Shown in pieces: positions 9,389 through 18,082 of a DNA stretch of 64,000 bases. Under the pieces are notes generated by a model. It worked only from the letters and a program-made list of their open reading frames with translations. It searched no databases and had not been told where the DNA came from. A program made the position numbers and the translations under genes. Origin of the DNA: CAJXSN01 sp947492235 (GTDB taxonomy: Bacteria > Pseudomonadota > Alphaproteobacteria > Sphingomonadales > Sphingomonadaceae); contig NZ_CP170453.1 of assembly GCF_042492175.1 (NCBI RefSeq), positions 558,001 to 622,000 of the forward strand. The letters are read 5' to 3'. Each line of letters begins with the position of its first letter. Positions within the stretch are counted from its first letter, which is position 1.

Positions 9389-11362
9389 ATGAGCACACGA
9401 GACGATGATCTGGCAGTGGCGCAAAAAGCGCTGCAGAGCGGCGATTTCGCGGCCGGTCGCGACCGCGCGCTGGACGTGCTGGCCAGCGCGCCCGATGACA
9501 TCGAGGCGCTCTACATCGCCGCAGTCGCGCATCGTTATTGCAAGGAATACGCAAAGGCCGATGCCGTGCTTTCCCGGCTTCACACCGCATCGCCCGAATT
9601 CGGGCGCGCATGGCAGGAGGCCGGCCATCTCGCGCGAGATCAGGGCAAGAACGATATCGCGATTGCCGCCTATGGCCGTGCGGTAAAATTCAATCCGGCG
9701 CTGGAGGCAAGCTGGCGCGCGCAGAGCGAATTGCTGGCCGCCGCCGGGTACACTGCCGAGGCTGAGGCCGCTGCCGCCCAGAGCCAGCGCCTGCGCGCTC
9801 TGCCGCGCGAACTGGTCGCCGTGACCCATCATCTGCACGAAGGGCGCGTGCTCCATGCCGAGCAGATCTGCCGCGCCTTCTTGCTCAAAGATCCCCGCAA
9901 TGTGGAAGGCATGCGGCTGCTCGCACAGATAGGGATCAAGCTGGGCATTCTGGACGATGCCGAGTTCCTGCTGGAAAGCGCCGTCACATTCGAGCCGGAC
10001 AATGTGCAGTTGCGGCTCGACTATATTGACGCGCTGCGCCGCCGCCAGAAATTCGAACAGGCGCGTGAGCAGGCCGAGGCGCTGTACAGCCGCGACCCCG
10101 ACAGCCCGCTGTTCCAGTCGCATCTGGCGGTCGAGAGCATGCAGACGGGCGATTACGAGCGCGCCTTCACGCTGTTCGACGCCGTGCTGGAAAAGCTGCC
10201 CGAAGATCCCGCAACGCTGACCAGCCGGGGTCATGCGCTGAAGACGACGGGGCAGACCGGGGACGCCGTCGCCAGCTACCGCGCTGCCTTTGCCGCCAAG
10301 CCCGATCACGGCGATGCGTGGTATGCGCTGGCCAATCTCAAGACCTATCGCTTCACCGATGACGAAATCGCCGCCATGCGCGCCCAGCTGGAGAGGCCTG
10401 ATCTGGCTTTCATGGACAAGGTTCATCTCTCCTTCGCCCTCGGCAAGGCGTATGAGGACCGCGAGGAATACGCCGACAGCTTCGCCCATTACGAGCAGGG
10501 CAATGCGCTGAAACGTGCCCAGACCCGCTACAGCGCCGACCAGATGAGCGCGGAGCTGGCCAGGCAGAAAGTGCATTGCACGCCGGAACTGTTTGCGAAG
10601 CATGAGGGCAGCGGACACCCCGCCCCCGACCCGATCTTCATCCTTGGGCTGCCGCGCGCTGGTTCGACGCTGCTTGAACAGATTCTCGCCAGCCACAGCC
10701 AGGTGGACGGCACGCTGGAATTGCCCAATATCCTCTCGCTCGCCCACCGGCTGCGGGGGCGGAAAGCGGGCCAGTCACGCTATCCGGAAATTCTCCACGA
10801 ACTCGCGCCGGAGCGACTGGCCCAGTTTGGCGAGGACTTTATCGAAAACACCCGCGTCCACCGGCAGGGCGCACCGTTCTTCATCGACAAGATGCCGAAC
10901 AATTTCCGCCATATCGGCCTGATCCACCTGATCCTGCCCAATGCGACGATTATCGATGCGCGGCGCGATCCGATGGATTGCTGTTTCTCCGGTTTTAAAC
11001 AGCTCTTCGCGGAGGGGCAGGAATTCACTTACGGGCTGAACGAGGTCGGGCGCTATTACGCCGACTATGTCGATCTGATGGCGCATTGGGATACGGTGCT
11101 GCCGGGCAAGGTCCTGCGCGTCCAGCACGAGGATGTGCTCGACGATCTGGAGGGACAGGTGCGCCGGATGCTGGACCATTGCGGGCTGCCATTCGAACAG
11201 TCCTGCGTCGATTTTCACAAGACCGACCGCGCGGTGCGCACCGCCTCTTCCGAACAAGTCCGCCAGCCGATCAACCGGTCAGGGCAAGGCGCATGGAAAC
11301 CGTTCGAGCCATGGCTCGGAGACCTGAAGGAAGCGCTCGGCACGCTTGACCCCACTGCCTGA
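9389..11362 (+). CDS. TPR-repeat sulfotransferase family protein
   Basis: 657 residues. About residues 1-370 are tetratricopeptide-type helical pairs (for example ALQSGDFAAGRDRALDVLASAPDD, read over several repeats). The C-terminal part is a sulfotransferase fold: the PAPS 5'-phosphosulfate loop LPRAGSTLLEQIL lies near residues 420-432 and the 3'-phosphate-binding segment DARRDPMDCCFSGF follows. PAPS as donor is expected from the family; the acceptor is unknown. Genes of this type often sit beside TonB receptors in sphingomonads, as here. There is no signal peptide, so a cytoplasmic location is inferred. PAPS could come from cysD/cysNC at 31.7-34.6 kb. Confidence 0.88.
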   Translation: MSTRDDDLAVAQKALQSGDFAAGRDRALDVLASAPDDIEALYIAAVAHRYCKEYAKADAVLSRLHTASPEFGRAWQEAGHLARDQGKNDIAIAAYGRAVKFNPALEASWRAQSELLAAAGYTAEAEAAAAQSQRLRALPRELVAVTHHLHEGRVLHAEQICRAFLLKDPRNVEGMRLLAQIGIKLGILDDAEFLLESAVTFEPDNVQLRLDYIDALRRRQKFEQAREQAEALYSRDPDSPLFQSHLAVESMQTGDYERAFTLFDAVLEKLPEDPATLTSRGHALKTTGQTGDAVASYRAAFAAKPDHGDAWYALANLKTYRFTDDEIAAMRAQLERPDLAFMDKVHLSFALGKAYEDREEYADSFAHYEQGNALKRAQTRYSADQMSAELARQKVHCTPELFAKHEGSGHPAPDPIFILGLPRAGSTLLEQILASHSQVDGTLELPNILSLAHRLRGRKAGQSRYPEILHELAPERLAQFGEDFIENTRVHRQGAPFFIDKMPNNFRHIGLIHLILPNATIIDARRDPMDCCFSGFKQLFAEGQEFTYGLNEVGRYYADYVDLMAHWDTVLPGKVLRVQHEDVLDDLEGQVRRMLDHCGLPFEQSCVDFHKTDRAVRTASSEQVRQPINRSGQGAWKPFEPWLGDLKEALGTLDPTA

Positions 11363-11406
11363 TCTTGCCTAGCAATCAGCTCCGGGTCGCTTGCCGGAGG
11401 GGTTTG

Positions 11407-12192
11407 ATGGCAACGATAGCGGATGATGCGCGCGTCACGGGGCGCGGCGAACTTCAGGATACGCGGTTTTTCCTGATCATGGCGGTGGTCATGTCGCTGC
11501 TGATTGTGGCGGGGTTCGTCGTCAATCTCGCCGCAGGCCGCTCCAGCTTTGACGTTCCGGCGGCCTATCATGTGCACGGCGTGGTCTTCATGGGCTGGAT
11601 CGGCATCTATCTGGGCCAGCACGCGACGATCCATGCAGGGGCGCGGGACTGGCATATCCGACTGGGCAAGCTCGCTTATCTCTGGGTGCCCTTGATGGCA
11701 CTGACCGGCACGTGGGTAATGCTCGTGGTGGCGCAGCGCACCGGCGGGCCGTTCTTCTTCCACAAAAGCGAGTTTCTGTTCAGCAACCTCGCGGTTCTGT
11801 GGTGCTTCGCGGGCCTCGCATGGTGGGCACTCAAACGCCGCCGCTACACGGGATGGCACCGCCGACTTATGCTGTGCGCGATGGCCGTACTGCTCGGCCC
11901 AGGAATCGGGCGTCTGCTGCCCATGCCGCTGATGATCCCCAATGCGTGGCTCATCACCCAGATCATTACGTTCCTGTTCCCCGTAATCGGAATGATCGCT
12001 GACAAGCGGGCGCGCGGCGCGGTGCATCCCGCCTATTGGTGGGGGCTCGGCATTTATGTGGCGGTGTTCACGGTCTCGATGGTGCTCGCCTATTCGCCCT
12101 TCGGCATTGCTCTGACCGAAAGCTATCTCGCGGGCACGCCTGGCGCGCAGCGCCCGATGGAGGCCTTCCTGCCGCCGGGTTTCACGATGTAG
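11407..12192 (+). CDS. Polytopic membrane protein of unknown function
   Basis: 261 residues with about six to seven membrane segments. Histidines at helix ends are notable: HVHGVVFMGW, GQHATIHAG, HIRLGKL and GWHRRLM. This spacing could fit a metal or haem site, but I do not recognise a family with certainty, so that is only a thought. The start at 11407 is chosen because CGGAGGGG lies just upstream; a TTG at 11365 would add 14 non-conserved residues. It follows the sulfotransferase by 44 bases on the same strand and may be co-transcribed; nadA is 73 bases downstream. Confidence 0.65.
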   Translation: MATIADDARVTGRGELQDTRFFLIMAVVMSLLIVAGFVVNLAAGRSSFDVPAAYHVHGVVFMGWIGIYLGQHATIHAGARDWHIRLGKLAYLWVPLMALTGTWVMLVVAQRTGGPFFFHKSEFLFSNLAVLWCFAGLAWWALKRRRYTGWHRRLMLCAMAVLLGPGIGRLLPMPLMIPNAWLITQIITFLFPVIGMIADKRARGAVHPAYWWGLGIYVAVFTVSMVLAYSPFGIALTESYLAGTPGAQRPMEAFLPPGFTM

Positions 12193-12265
12193 GCGGAACG
12201 CCCTGCCATCCGCGTCCGTTATGTGTATGAAGCGCCTGCATATGCGCCATTAGACGGGACACAGA

Positions 12266-13252
12266 ATGACAGCCGAAACGAAACTGCCCACCGGCGAAGA
12301 CCTGCTCGCCGAGATCAACCGCCTCCGCAAGGAGAAGAACGCGATCATTCTGGCGCATTATTACCAGACGCCGGACATTCAGGATCTGGCCGATTTTGTC
12401 GGCGATTCGCTCCAGCTCAGCCAGATGGCGGCGGAAACCGATGCCGATGTGATCGCCTTTTGCGGCGTGAAATTCATGGCCGATACGGCCAAGATTCTCT
12501 CGCCGGAGAAGATCGTCGTGCTGCCCGATATGGACGCCGGGTGCAGCCTCGAAGACAGCTGCCCGCCGGAGAAGTTCAAGGCCTTCCGCGAGAAGCACCC
12601 CGATCACATCGCACTGACCTATATCAACTGCTCGACCGAGGTGAAGGCGCTTTCCGATGTGATTGTCACCAGCTCCAGCGCGGAGACGATCCTGCAGCAG
12701 ATCCCGAAGGACCAGAAGATCATCTTCGGCCCCGACCGGCATCTGGGTGGCTATCTCAGCCGCAAATTCGACCGCGAAATGCTGCTGTGGCCCGGCGTGT
12801 GCATCGTCCACGAGGCCTTCAGCGAGACCGAACTGCTGAAACTGAAGGAACAGCATCCCGACGCGCCCATCGCGGCGCACCCGGAATGCCCGCCGACCAT
12901 CGTCGACCACGCGGACTATGTCGGGTCGACCAGCGGCATTCTGCAATTCGCCGAAACCTTCGAAGGCGATACGCTGATCGTGGCGACAGAGCCGCACATC
13001 ATCCACCAGATGGAAAAGGCCCTGCCGAACAAGAACTTCATCGGTGCCCCCGGCGCGGACGGCAATTGCAGCTGCAATATCTGCCCGTACATGGCGCTCA
13101 ACACCATGGAGAAGCTCTACACCTGCCTGCGCGATCTGGAGCCGCGCATCGAGATCGACGAAGGATTGCGCCTGCAAGCCAAAAAGAGCCTCGACAAAAT
13201 GCTCGAAATGGCCAGCGGAACGGTGGGTCAGGGCGACCTGGGAAGAGTATGA
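12266..13252 (+). CDS. nadA: Quinolinate synthase A
   Basis: 328-residue NadA, which condenses iminoaspartate with dihydroxyacetone phosphate to quinolinate in de novo NAD synthesis. It uses a [4Fe-4S] cluster. Family motifs are ILAHYYQ (near residues 31-37), DSLQLS, FCGVKFMAD and ADGNCSCNICPYM. Candidate cluster cysteines are in DAGCSLEDSC (first Cys at 93), HPECPP (Cys 208) and NCSCNIC (268, 270, 273). The length is typical of the shorter NadA type. nadB and nadC are not in the window. It is immediately followed, two bases after the stop, by a small unrelated gene. Confidence 0.96.
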   Translation: MTAETKLPTGEDLLAEINRLRKEKNAIILAHYYQTPDIQDLADFVGDSLQLSQMAAETDADVIAFCGVKFMADTAKILSPEKIVVLPDMDAGCSLEDSCPPEKFKAFREKHPDHIALTYINCSTEVKALSDVIVTSSSAETILQQIPKDQKIIFGPDRHLGGYLSRKFDREMLLWPGVCIVHEAFSETELLKLKEQHPDAPIAAHPECPPTIVDHADYVGSTSGILQFAETFEGDTLIVATEPHIIHQMEKALPNKNFIGAPGADGNCSCNICPYMALNTMEKLYTCLRDLEPRIEIDEGLRLQAKKSLDKMLEMASGTVGQGDLGRV

Positions 13253-13253
13253 G

Positions 13254-13529
13254 TTGAAAGAGTCCGAGAAAGAACCGACTTACCCTGATCTCGCTGCAGC
13301 CAATGTCTTCGAACTTTCTGACAAGGACCTTAAACGTCTGATTCTCAGACTGAACGAGACGAGAGAACGGCAACTTAGATCGGTTGCGCCGAGCGTAAAT
13401 CAGATGAACCAGCAAATCGAGCTAGCTCAGCACGAGCTATCAGCGCGTGAAAGCCGGAGACTTGCGCGATTATCGCTAGCGATTTCAACTGTCGCGATTC
13501 TTGCAACGGCAATTGGCATAATTTTCTAG
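13254..13529 (+). CDS. Small single-TM protein of unknown function, atypical codon use
   Basis: A 91-residue frame starts at a TTG one base after the nadA stop, with GGAAGAG a few bases upstream. The N-terminal half is charged and helical (LSDKDLKRLILRLNETRERQL), the middle is a coiled-coil-like stretch, and the last ~18 residues form one membrane helix (LAISTVAILATAIGIIF). The layout (acidic DLAAANVFELSDKDL start, then a basic ESRRLARL before the helix) resembles small accessory proteins of unknown role. Codon use differs from neighbours, with more AGA, TTA and CTA and lower GC, which hints at recent acquisition. The exact start is uncertain. Confidence 0.6.
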   Translation: MKESEKEPTYPDLAAANVFELSDKDLKRLILRLNETRERQLRSVAPSVNQMNQQIELAQHELSARESRRLARLSLAISTVAILATAIGIIF

Positions 13530-13564
13530 AGGCAACCAATCCTCGGCCCGCGCGTTCACACCCC

Positions 13565-14899
13565 ATGACCGCCGAAATTCGCTTTTTCTGGGAACGCCTG
13601 ACAGCGAATTACTGGTTCTTCCCCGCCCTCTTTTCGATCTGCGCGGCGACTCTAGCCTTTGTCATGCTGTGGCTGGATCGCAGCGGGGCGGCGGATTTTC
13701 TGAACGACGCTGACTGGCTGATTCCCAGCAGGCCCAAGGGCGCAGCCGATATGCTCACCGTCATGGCGGGCAGCATGATCGGGGTGGCCTCCACGGTGTT
13801 CTCCATCACGCTTGTCGCGGTGACCTATGCCAGCGGCAATTACGGCCCCCGATTGCTGACCAATTTTCTGGAGGATCGCGGTAACCAGCTGAGCCTGAGC
13901 GTCTTTATCGGGGCCTTTGTCTATGCGCTGATCGTGCTGCGCAGCGTGCGGGCAGAGGACGAAACGCCCGGTTCCGGGGCAGAGGCCGCCGCCACTGCCC
14001 TGCCCGGCTTTGTCCCGCAATTGTCGCTTCTGGTCGCCTATGCGATGATGGCGCTGTGCGTCGCGGTGCTGGTGTTTTTCCTCAACCACATCCCGTCCAG
14101 CATTCGCATCAACAAAGTGCTGGAAGGGATCGGTCGCCGCCTGATCCTGGCCATTCGCGAGACCTATCCGGTCGAGGACGAGTTCGGCGATGCCGTGGAG
14201 CAGCAGGGCGGGGAGCCGCTGGTCGCTTGGGATTCCGGCTATGTCCAGATGATCGACTTCGAAGATCTGGAAGCCATTGCCAAGAAATGCGGATGCACCT
14301 TCTCGCTCAAGGTGCGGACCGGAGACTTCGTCCACCGCGATATCCCCTTGATGGAGATCGACGGATGCCAGCCGGAAGACGTCGAAGCGCGTGTCCGTGA
14401 TTGCTTTACCTTGGGAGCATTTCGCACGCCCAGCCAGGACCCGCAGTTCCTGATCGACGAACTGGTCGAGATCGGCCTGCGCGCGCTTTCGCCGGGAATA
14501 AACGATCCCTTCACTGCCATCACCGCGCTCCACTGGCTAGGCGCGGCGACGGCGGATATCGGGCGGCGCGACTTGCGCAAGGATATTTGCGGCGGCGATG
14601 CGGATGATTGCCCGGTCATCCCCCTGCCCGACGGTTTCGATCACTACGTCAAACGCGGCTTTGGCTCGATCCGCAGCGCGGTGGCGACTTCACCCATTGC
14701 CGCGGAGGTGATGCTGGACACGCTTTCAAACGCAGCCACCCCGATCCGCGATGAAAAACGGCAATCGCTCTTGCGCGAAGAGGGCCGCTTGCTGGCCGAG
14801 CAAGCGCGGCTGGTGCTGAAAGGACCCGATCTCGACCTGTTCGAAAGCCACGCGAACAAGTTCGCCAAATCGTTCTGGGACGAGGCCGCGCATGAATAA
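13565..14899 (+). CDS. DUF2254 membrane protein
   Basis: 444 residues. Four membrane segments lie in the first ~180 residues: near 17-36, 60-90 (MLTVMAGSMIGVASTVFSITLVAVTYAS in pieces), 111-125 and 155-175. A soluble C-terminal part follows. The motif PGINDPFTAI (near residue 313) and the early segment ASGNYGPRLL are typical of DUF2254 proteins. The family's function is unknown; a channel or sensor role is guesswork. It stands on its own between the small gene at 13254 and the old yellow enzyme at 15031. Confidence 0.85.
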   Translation: MTAEIRFFWERLTANYWFFPALFSICAATLAFVMLWLDRSGAADFLNDADWLIPSRPKGAADMLTVMAGSMIGVASTVFSITLVAVTYASGNYGPRLLTNFLEDRGNQLSLSVFIGAFVYALIVLRSVRAEDETPGSGAEAAATALPGFVPQLSLLVAYAMMALCVAVLVFFLNHIPSSIRINKVLEGIGRRLILAIRETYPVEDEFGDAVEQQGGEPLVAWDSGYVQMIDFEDLEAIAKKCGCTFSLKVRTGDFVHRDIPLMEIDGCQPEDVEARVRDCFTLGAFRTPSQDPQFLIDELVEIGLRALSPGINDPFTAITALHWLGAATADIGRRDLRKDICGGDADDCPVIPLPDGFDHYVKRGFGSIRSAVATSPIAAEVMLDTLSNAATPIRDEKRQSLLREEGRLLAEQARLVLKGPDLDLFESHANKFAKSFWDEAAHE

Positions 14900-15030
14900 T
14901 GTATCGCTGGCTGAAGAGCGTGCAGGCCGGCTTTTCTAAGGTTGCCCTGAACACTGCTGCGCCCTAGCCTTTCGCTCAAACACCCACTCCAACCAACCAG
15001 CCTGAAAACAACAGGGAAACCGATACCATC

Positions 15031-16143
15031 ATGCCACACGAAAATCTGTTCGAGCCGATCACCATGGGCGCTCTGGAAGCGCGCAGCCGCATCATGATGG
15101 CCCCGCTGACCCGTGGCCGCGCGACGCAGCCCGGTTCGATCCCGAACGAGATGATGGCCACCTATTACCGCCAGCGCAGCGGTGCAGGCCTGATTATCAG
15201 CGAGGCTACGGGTATCAGCCGCGAAGGTCTGGGCTGGCCCGCTGCGCCGGGCATCTGGAGCGACGAGCAGGTTGAAGGCTGGAAAGCCGTGACCGAGGCC
15301 GTGCATGAGGAAGGCGGTCTGATTGTCCTGCAGCTTTGGCATATGGGCCGCCTGGTCCACCCGGACTTTCTCGATGGGGATGCGCCCGTTTCGGCCAGCG
15401 CAACAACTGCGCCGGGCCATGCGCACACGCCCACCGGGCGGCAGGATCACCAACAGGCACGCGAATTGTCGGTCGCCGAGATTGCCCGCGTGGTGGGCGA
15501 TTACCGTCATGCTGCGGAGAATGCCAAGAAAGCCGGATTTGACGGCGTGCAATTGCACGGGGCCAATGGCTATCTGGTGGACCAGTTCATCCGGTCCAGC
15601 ACCAATCTGCGGACCGACGAATATGGCGGCACTGCGGAAAACCGCACGCGTTTCCTCGATGAAGTGCTGACCGCGCTGGTCGATGTGTGGGGCGCCGACC
15701 GTGTGGGCCTGCGCCTTTCCCCCAATGGAGAGACGCAAGGGTGCGACGATCCCGACCCGGAGACCACATTCGGCGTTGCGGCCAGCATCGCCCAGAAGCA
15801 CAAGCTGGCCTTCCTCGAACTGCGCGAGCCCGGCCCGGACGGCACTTTCGGCAGCACCGATGTGCCCAAACAAAGCCCGATGATCCGCGCTGCCTTTACC
15901 GGCCCGCTGGTCCTCAACAGCGATTACACTGCCGCAGAAGCCAGTGCCGATATCGCCTCCGGCAAATGCGACGCGGTGACGTTCGGGCGGCCCTATATCT
16001 CCAACCCCGATCTCGAAGAGCGCATTCGCGCCGGCGCCGCATGGGCGGAAAACACCAATGTGCCGCAAAGCTGGTATCTGCCCGGGCCGGAAGGCTATAT
16101 CGACTATCCGACGATGGAAGAGGAATTGGCGACAACGGGTTGA
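15031..16143 (+). CDS. Old yellow enzyme family alkene reductase (NemA-like)
   Basis: This 370-residue FMN-dependent ene-reductase of the OYE family uses NAD(P)H to reduce activated C=C bonds of enones, maleimides or nitro-compounds. Signatures seen are APLTRGRA near the N-terminus (FMN loop), LQLWHMGR, the substrate-binding pair in LHGANGYLVDQF (His and Asn that hold the carbonyl) and the C-terminal FMN phosphate loop TFGRPYISNPDL. Length matches NemA/morphinone reductase types. It is cytosolic with no signal peptide. The CitE-like gene starts 49 bases after its stop, so a two-gene operon is possible. The natural substrate is unknown. Confidence 0.92.
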   Translation: MPHENLFEPITMGALEARSRIMMAPLTRGRATQPGSIPNEMMATYYRQRSGAGLIISEATGISREGLGWPAAPGIWSDEQVEGWKAVTEAVHEEGGLIVLQLWHMGRLVHPDFLDGDAPVSASATTAPGHAHTPTGRQDHQQARELSVAEIARVVGDYRHAAENAKKAGFDGVQLHGANGYLVDQFIRSSTNLRTDEYGGTAENRTRFLDEVLTALVDVWGADRVGLRLSPNGETQGCDDPDPETTFGVAASIAQKHKLAFLELREPGPDGTFGSTDVPKQSPMIRAAFTGPLVLNSDYTAAEASADIASGKCDAVTFGRPYISNPDLEERIRAGAAWAENTNVPQSWYLPGPEGYIDYPTMEEELATTG

Positions 16144-16192
16144 GGCCAGTTGGCCCGCATCAATGTGAGCTTAGGGTGAGGATTGGATCAGC

Positions 16193-17077
16193 ATGACGGC
16201 GAAAATGCGATCTTGGTTGGTGGTGCCCGCCGATGAACCGGCCAAGCTGGAGAAGGTCGCGGGGCTGGATGCCGATGTCATTCTGTTGGACCTGTCCTGC
16301 GTTGCCGAAGGGGCGAAGGCCGATGCGCGGCGTTCTGCGGCAGAATTCCTCTCCACCCGCCCCGCCCCTCCTCCGGGGCTTCCCGGCGCGCGGCGCTGGG
16401 TCAGGATCAATCCGCTGGGCAGTGCCCATTGGCGCGAGGATCTGGTCGCGGTCATGCCCGGCGTGCCCGACGGGATCGTCCTGCCGCGCGCCACCGGCGC
16501 AGCGGATATCACCCAACTGGCCGCAGAGATCTACGAGCTGGAGCAGAAGACCCCGGCAGAACTCAACTCGGTGCGTATCGTACCGCAAGTGGGGGACACA
16601 CCGGCCGGTGCGCTCGCCATCAACGAATTGGCGAGCGATCCGCATCCCCGCGTTTCCGGTCTGTCATGGGATGCCGATGCCCTGATGGCCTCGGGCGGAA
16701 TGCGCCCCTTTGGCAAGGGCGTGCGGCGCTGGCCCGCGCCCTTCGCGCAAGTGCGAAATGCAGTGGTTCTGGCCGCGCGCGCAGGAGGTCTGTTCGCTCT
16801 GGAGACAGCAAGCAACGTCACCAGCAATGCCGATATTTTCCGCAATATCGCCAGTGAGGCCCGCGCCGCCGGTTTCGATGCGATGGTCGCGCGCCATCCC
16901 GCGCAGGTGAAGCCCATTTGCGAGATTTTCGCTCCTACTCCCGAAGAGCGCGAACGTGCCGCCGCCATTGTCGCCGCGTTTGATTTGCAGCCGGAAGCGC
17001 TGGTTGTGTCGGTCGATCGGCACGCAGCGGATCGCGGAGAGCTGGCCCGGGCGAGAGCGCTTCTGGCAGAAGGCTAG
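16193..17077 (+). CDS. HpcH/CitE-family lyase homologue with altered active site
   Basis: 294 residues with the overall TIM-barrel pattern of CitE-type (beta-methylmalyl/malyl-CoA or citryl-CoA) lyases: SWLVVPADEP at the start, the conserved WVRINPLGS, and the late ARHPAQVKPI. The metal- and acid-bearing motifs are not kept. DLED of active members (seen in the paralogue at 35479) reads DLSC here, the glutamate of the TETAAS segment is missing (VPQVGDTPAGAL), and GAEDL reads DADAL. It may be a non-catalytic or repurposed paralogue. It probably shares transcription with the ene-reductase upstream. Its stop overlaps the convergent lipoprotein gene. Confidence 0.7.
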   Translation: MTAKMRSWLVVPADEPAKLEKVAGLDADVILLDLSCVAEGAKADARRSAAEFLSTRPAPPPGLPGARRWVRINPLGSAHWREDLVAVMPGVPDGIVLPRATGAADITQLAAEIYELEQKTPAELNSVRIVPQVGDTPAGALAINELASDPHPRVSGLSWDADALMASGGMRPFGKGVRRWPAPFAQVRNAVVLAARAGGLFALETASNVTSNADIFRNIASEARAAGFDAMVARHPAQVKPICEIFAPTPEERERAAAIVAAFDLQPEALVVSVDRHAADRGELARARALLAEG

Positions 17078-17370
17078 TTGCCTTCGGAAGCCCCGGCATC
17101 GTCAGTTTGGGCATCGTCAGTTTCGGCGTCGTCCTCTTCGCCGCCTTCTTCACCATCACCTTCCTCATCGCCGCCACGCGAGGGGGCTTTCGATGTGACC
17201 GATTCCAGCGGCAGCATATCGTCGCTGATGGAGCCGCCCTGGACATCGCCAGCAGCGCCCGATCCGTCGGCTGCGCCTTCCGCCGGTGCCTCGGCGTCCG
17301 ATCCGCACGCCGCCAGTACCAGCGCGGACGAAAGCAACAGCGCAGAGCGCGAAAAAGGCTTACGAATCAT
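17074..17370 (-). CDS. Small acidic lipoprotein
   Basis: 98 residues. The signal sequence MIRKPFSRSALLLSSALVLAAC carries a lipobox (LAAC), so the protein should be lipid-anchored at Cys22. The mature part is low complexity: an Ala/Gly/Glu-rich stretch, then a very acidic tail of Glu, Asp, Gly and Thr (repeated TDDA units). I recognise no domain. The ATG at 17370 overlaps the lipB stop (ATGA), and GGAGAG lies upstream, so it is translated together with lipB. A functional link to LipB is not suggested by anything else. Confidence 0.65.
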   Translation of the reverse strand: MIRKPFSRSALLLSSALVLAACGSDAEAPAEGAADGSGAAGDVQGGSISDDMLPLESVTSKAPSRGGDEEGDGEEGGEEDDAETDDAQTDDAGASEGN

Positions 17371-18035
17371 ACAGTCTCTCCGGAAAGCGCGGCAAAGAAT
17401 GCGGGCGCGGTGTCCATCAGCGCCGCATCCCATTCTGCGGGCGTCAGCGCAATGCCCAGTTTCTCCAGACTGGTCACGCCCAGCGTATCGATCCCGCAGG
17501 GGACAATGCCGCCAAAATGTGTGAGGTCGGGCGACAAGTTGACCGAAAAACCGTGCATGGTGACCCAGCGGCGCACGCGCACGCCGATTGCGCCGATTTT
17601 TGCTTCCGATCCGTCGGTGTCTCGGGTCCAGATGCCCACCCGGCCTTCAACTGCCCAGCTCTCGACGCCGAATGTGGCTAAGGTTGCGATCACCCAGCTT
17701 TCGAGCGAGTGGACGAAACGCCGGACATCGCGCCCGCGCGCCTTCAAATCGAGCAGGACATAGCCGACCCGCTGGCCCGGTCCGTGATAGGTGTATCGTC
17801 CGCCGCGCCCTGTCTCGATCACCTCGAAACGCGGGTCGAGCATTTCGGCGGGATCGGCGCTTGTTCCGGCGGTGTAGACTGGCGGATGCTCCAGCAACCA
17901 GATCAGCTCAGCCGCTTCGCCCGCCGAAATCGCAGCGTTGCGCGCCTCCATTTCGGCGAGCGCGGCGCGATAGGGCACAGGTGCCTGCTCGCAGCTCCAT
18001 TCGATTGTCTTGCCGGAAAGGTCCATCACCGGCAT
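17367..18035 (-). CDS. lipB: Octanoyltransferase (lipoate biosynthesis)
   Basis: 222-residue LipB, which transfers octanoate from acyl-carrier protein to lipoyl-domain lysines in the cytosol. Catalytic residues are visible: Cys180 in GIVPCGI and Lys146 in AKIGAIG. The binding motif GRGGRYTYHGPGQ is at residues 77-89 and HGFSVNL follows the active-site lysine region. The true start could also be the Met at 18026 (MDLSGK). It lies divergent from the membrane gene at 18083 and is coupled to the lipoprotein gene downstream. lipA is not in the window. Confidence 0.95.
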   Translation of the reverse strand: MPVMDLSGKTIEWSCEQAPVPYRAALAEMEARNAAISAGEAAELIWLLEHPPVYTAGTSADPAEMLDPRFEVIETGRGGRYTYHGPGQRVGYVLLDLKARGRDVRRFVHSLESWVIATLATFGVESWAVEGRVGIWTRDTDGSEAKIGAIGVRVRRWVTMHGFSVNLSPDLTHFGGIVPCGIDTLGVTSLEKLGIALTPAEWDAALMDTAPAFFAALSGETV

Positions 18036-18082
18036 TGCTGGCCCAGCTGCCCGTGCTTATCAAGAGGGCAGGCAGGGAGAAC

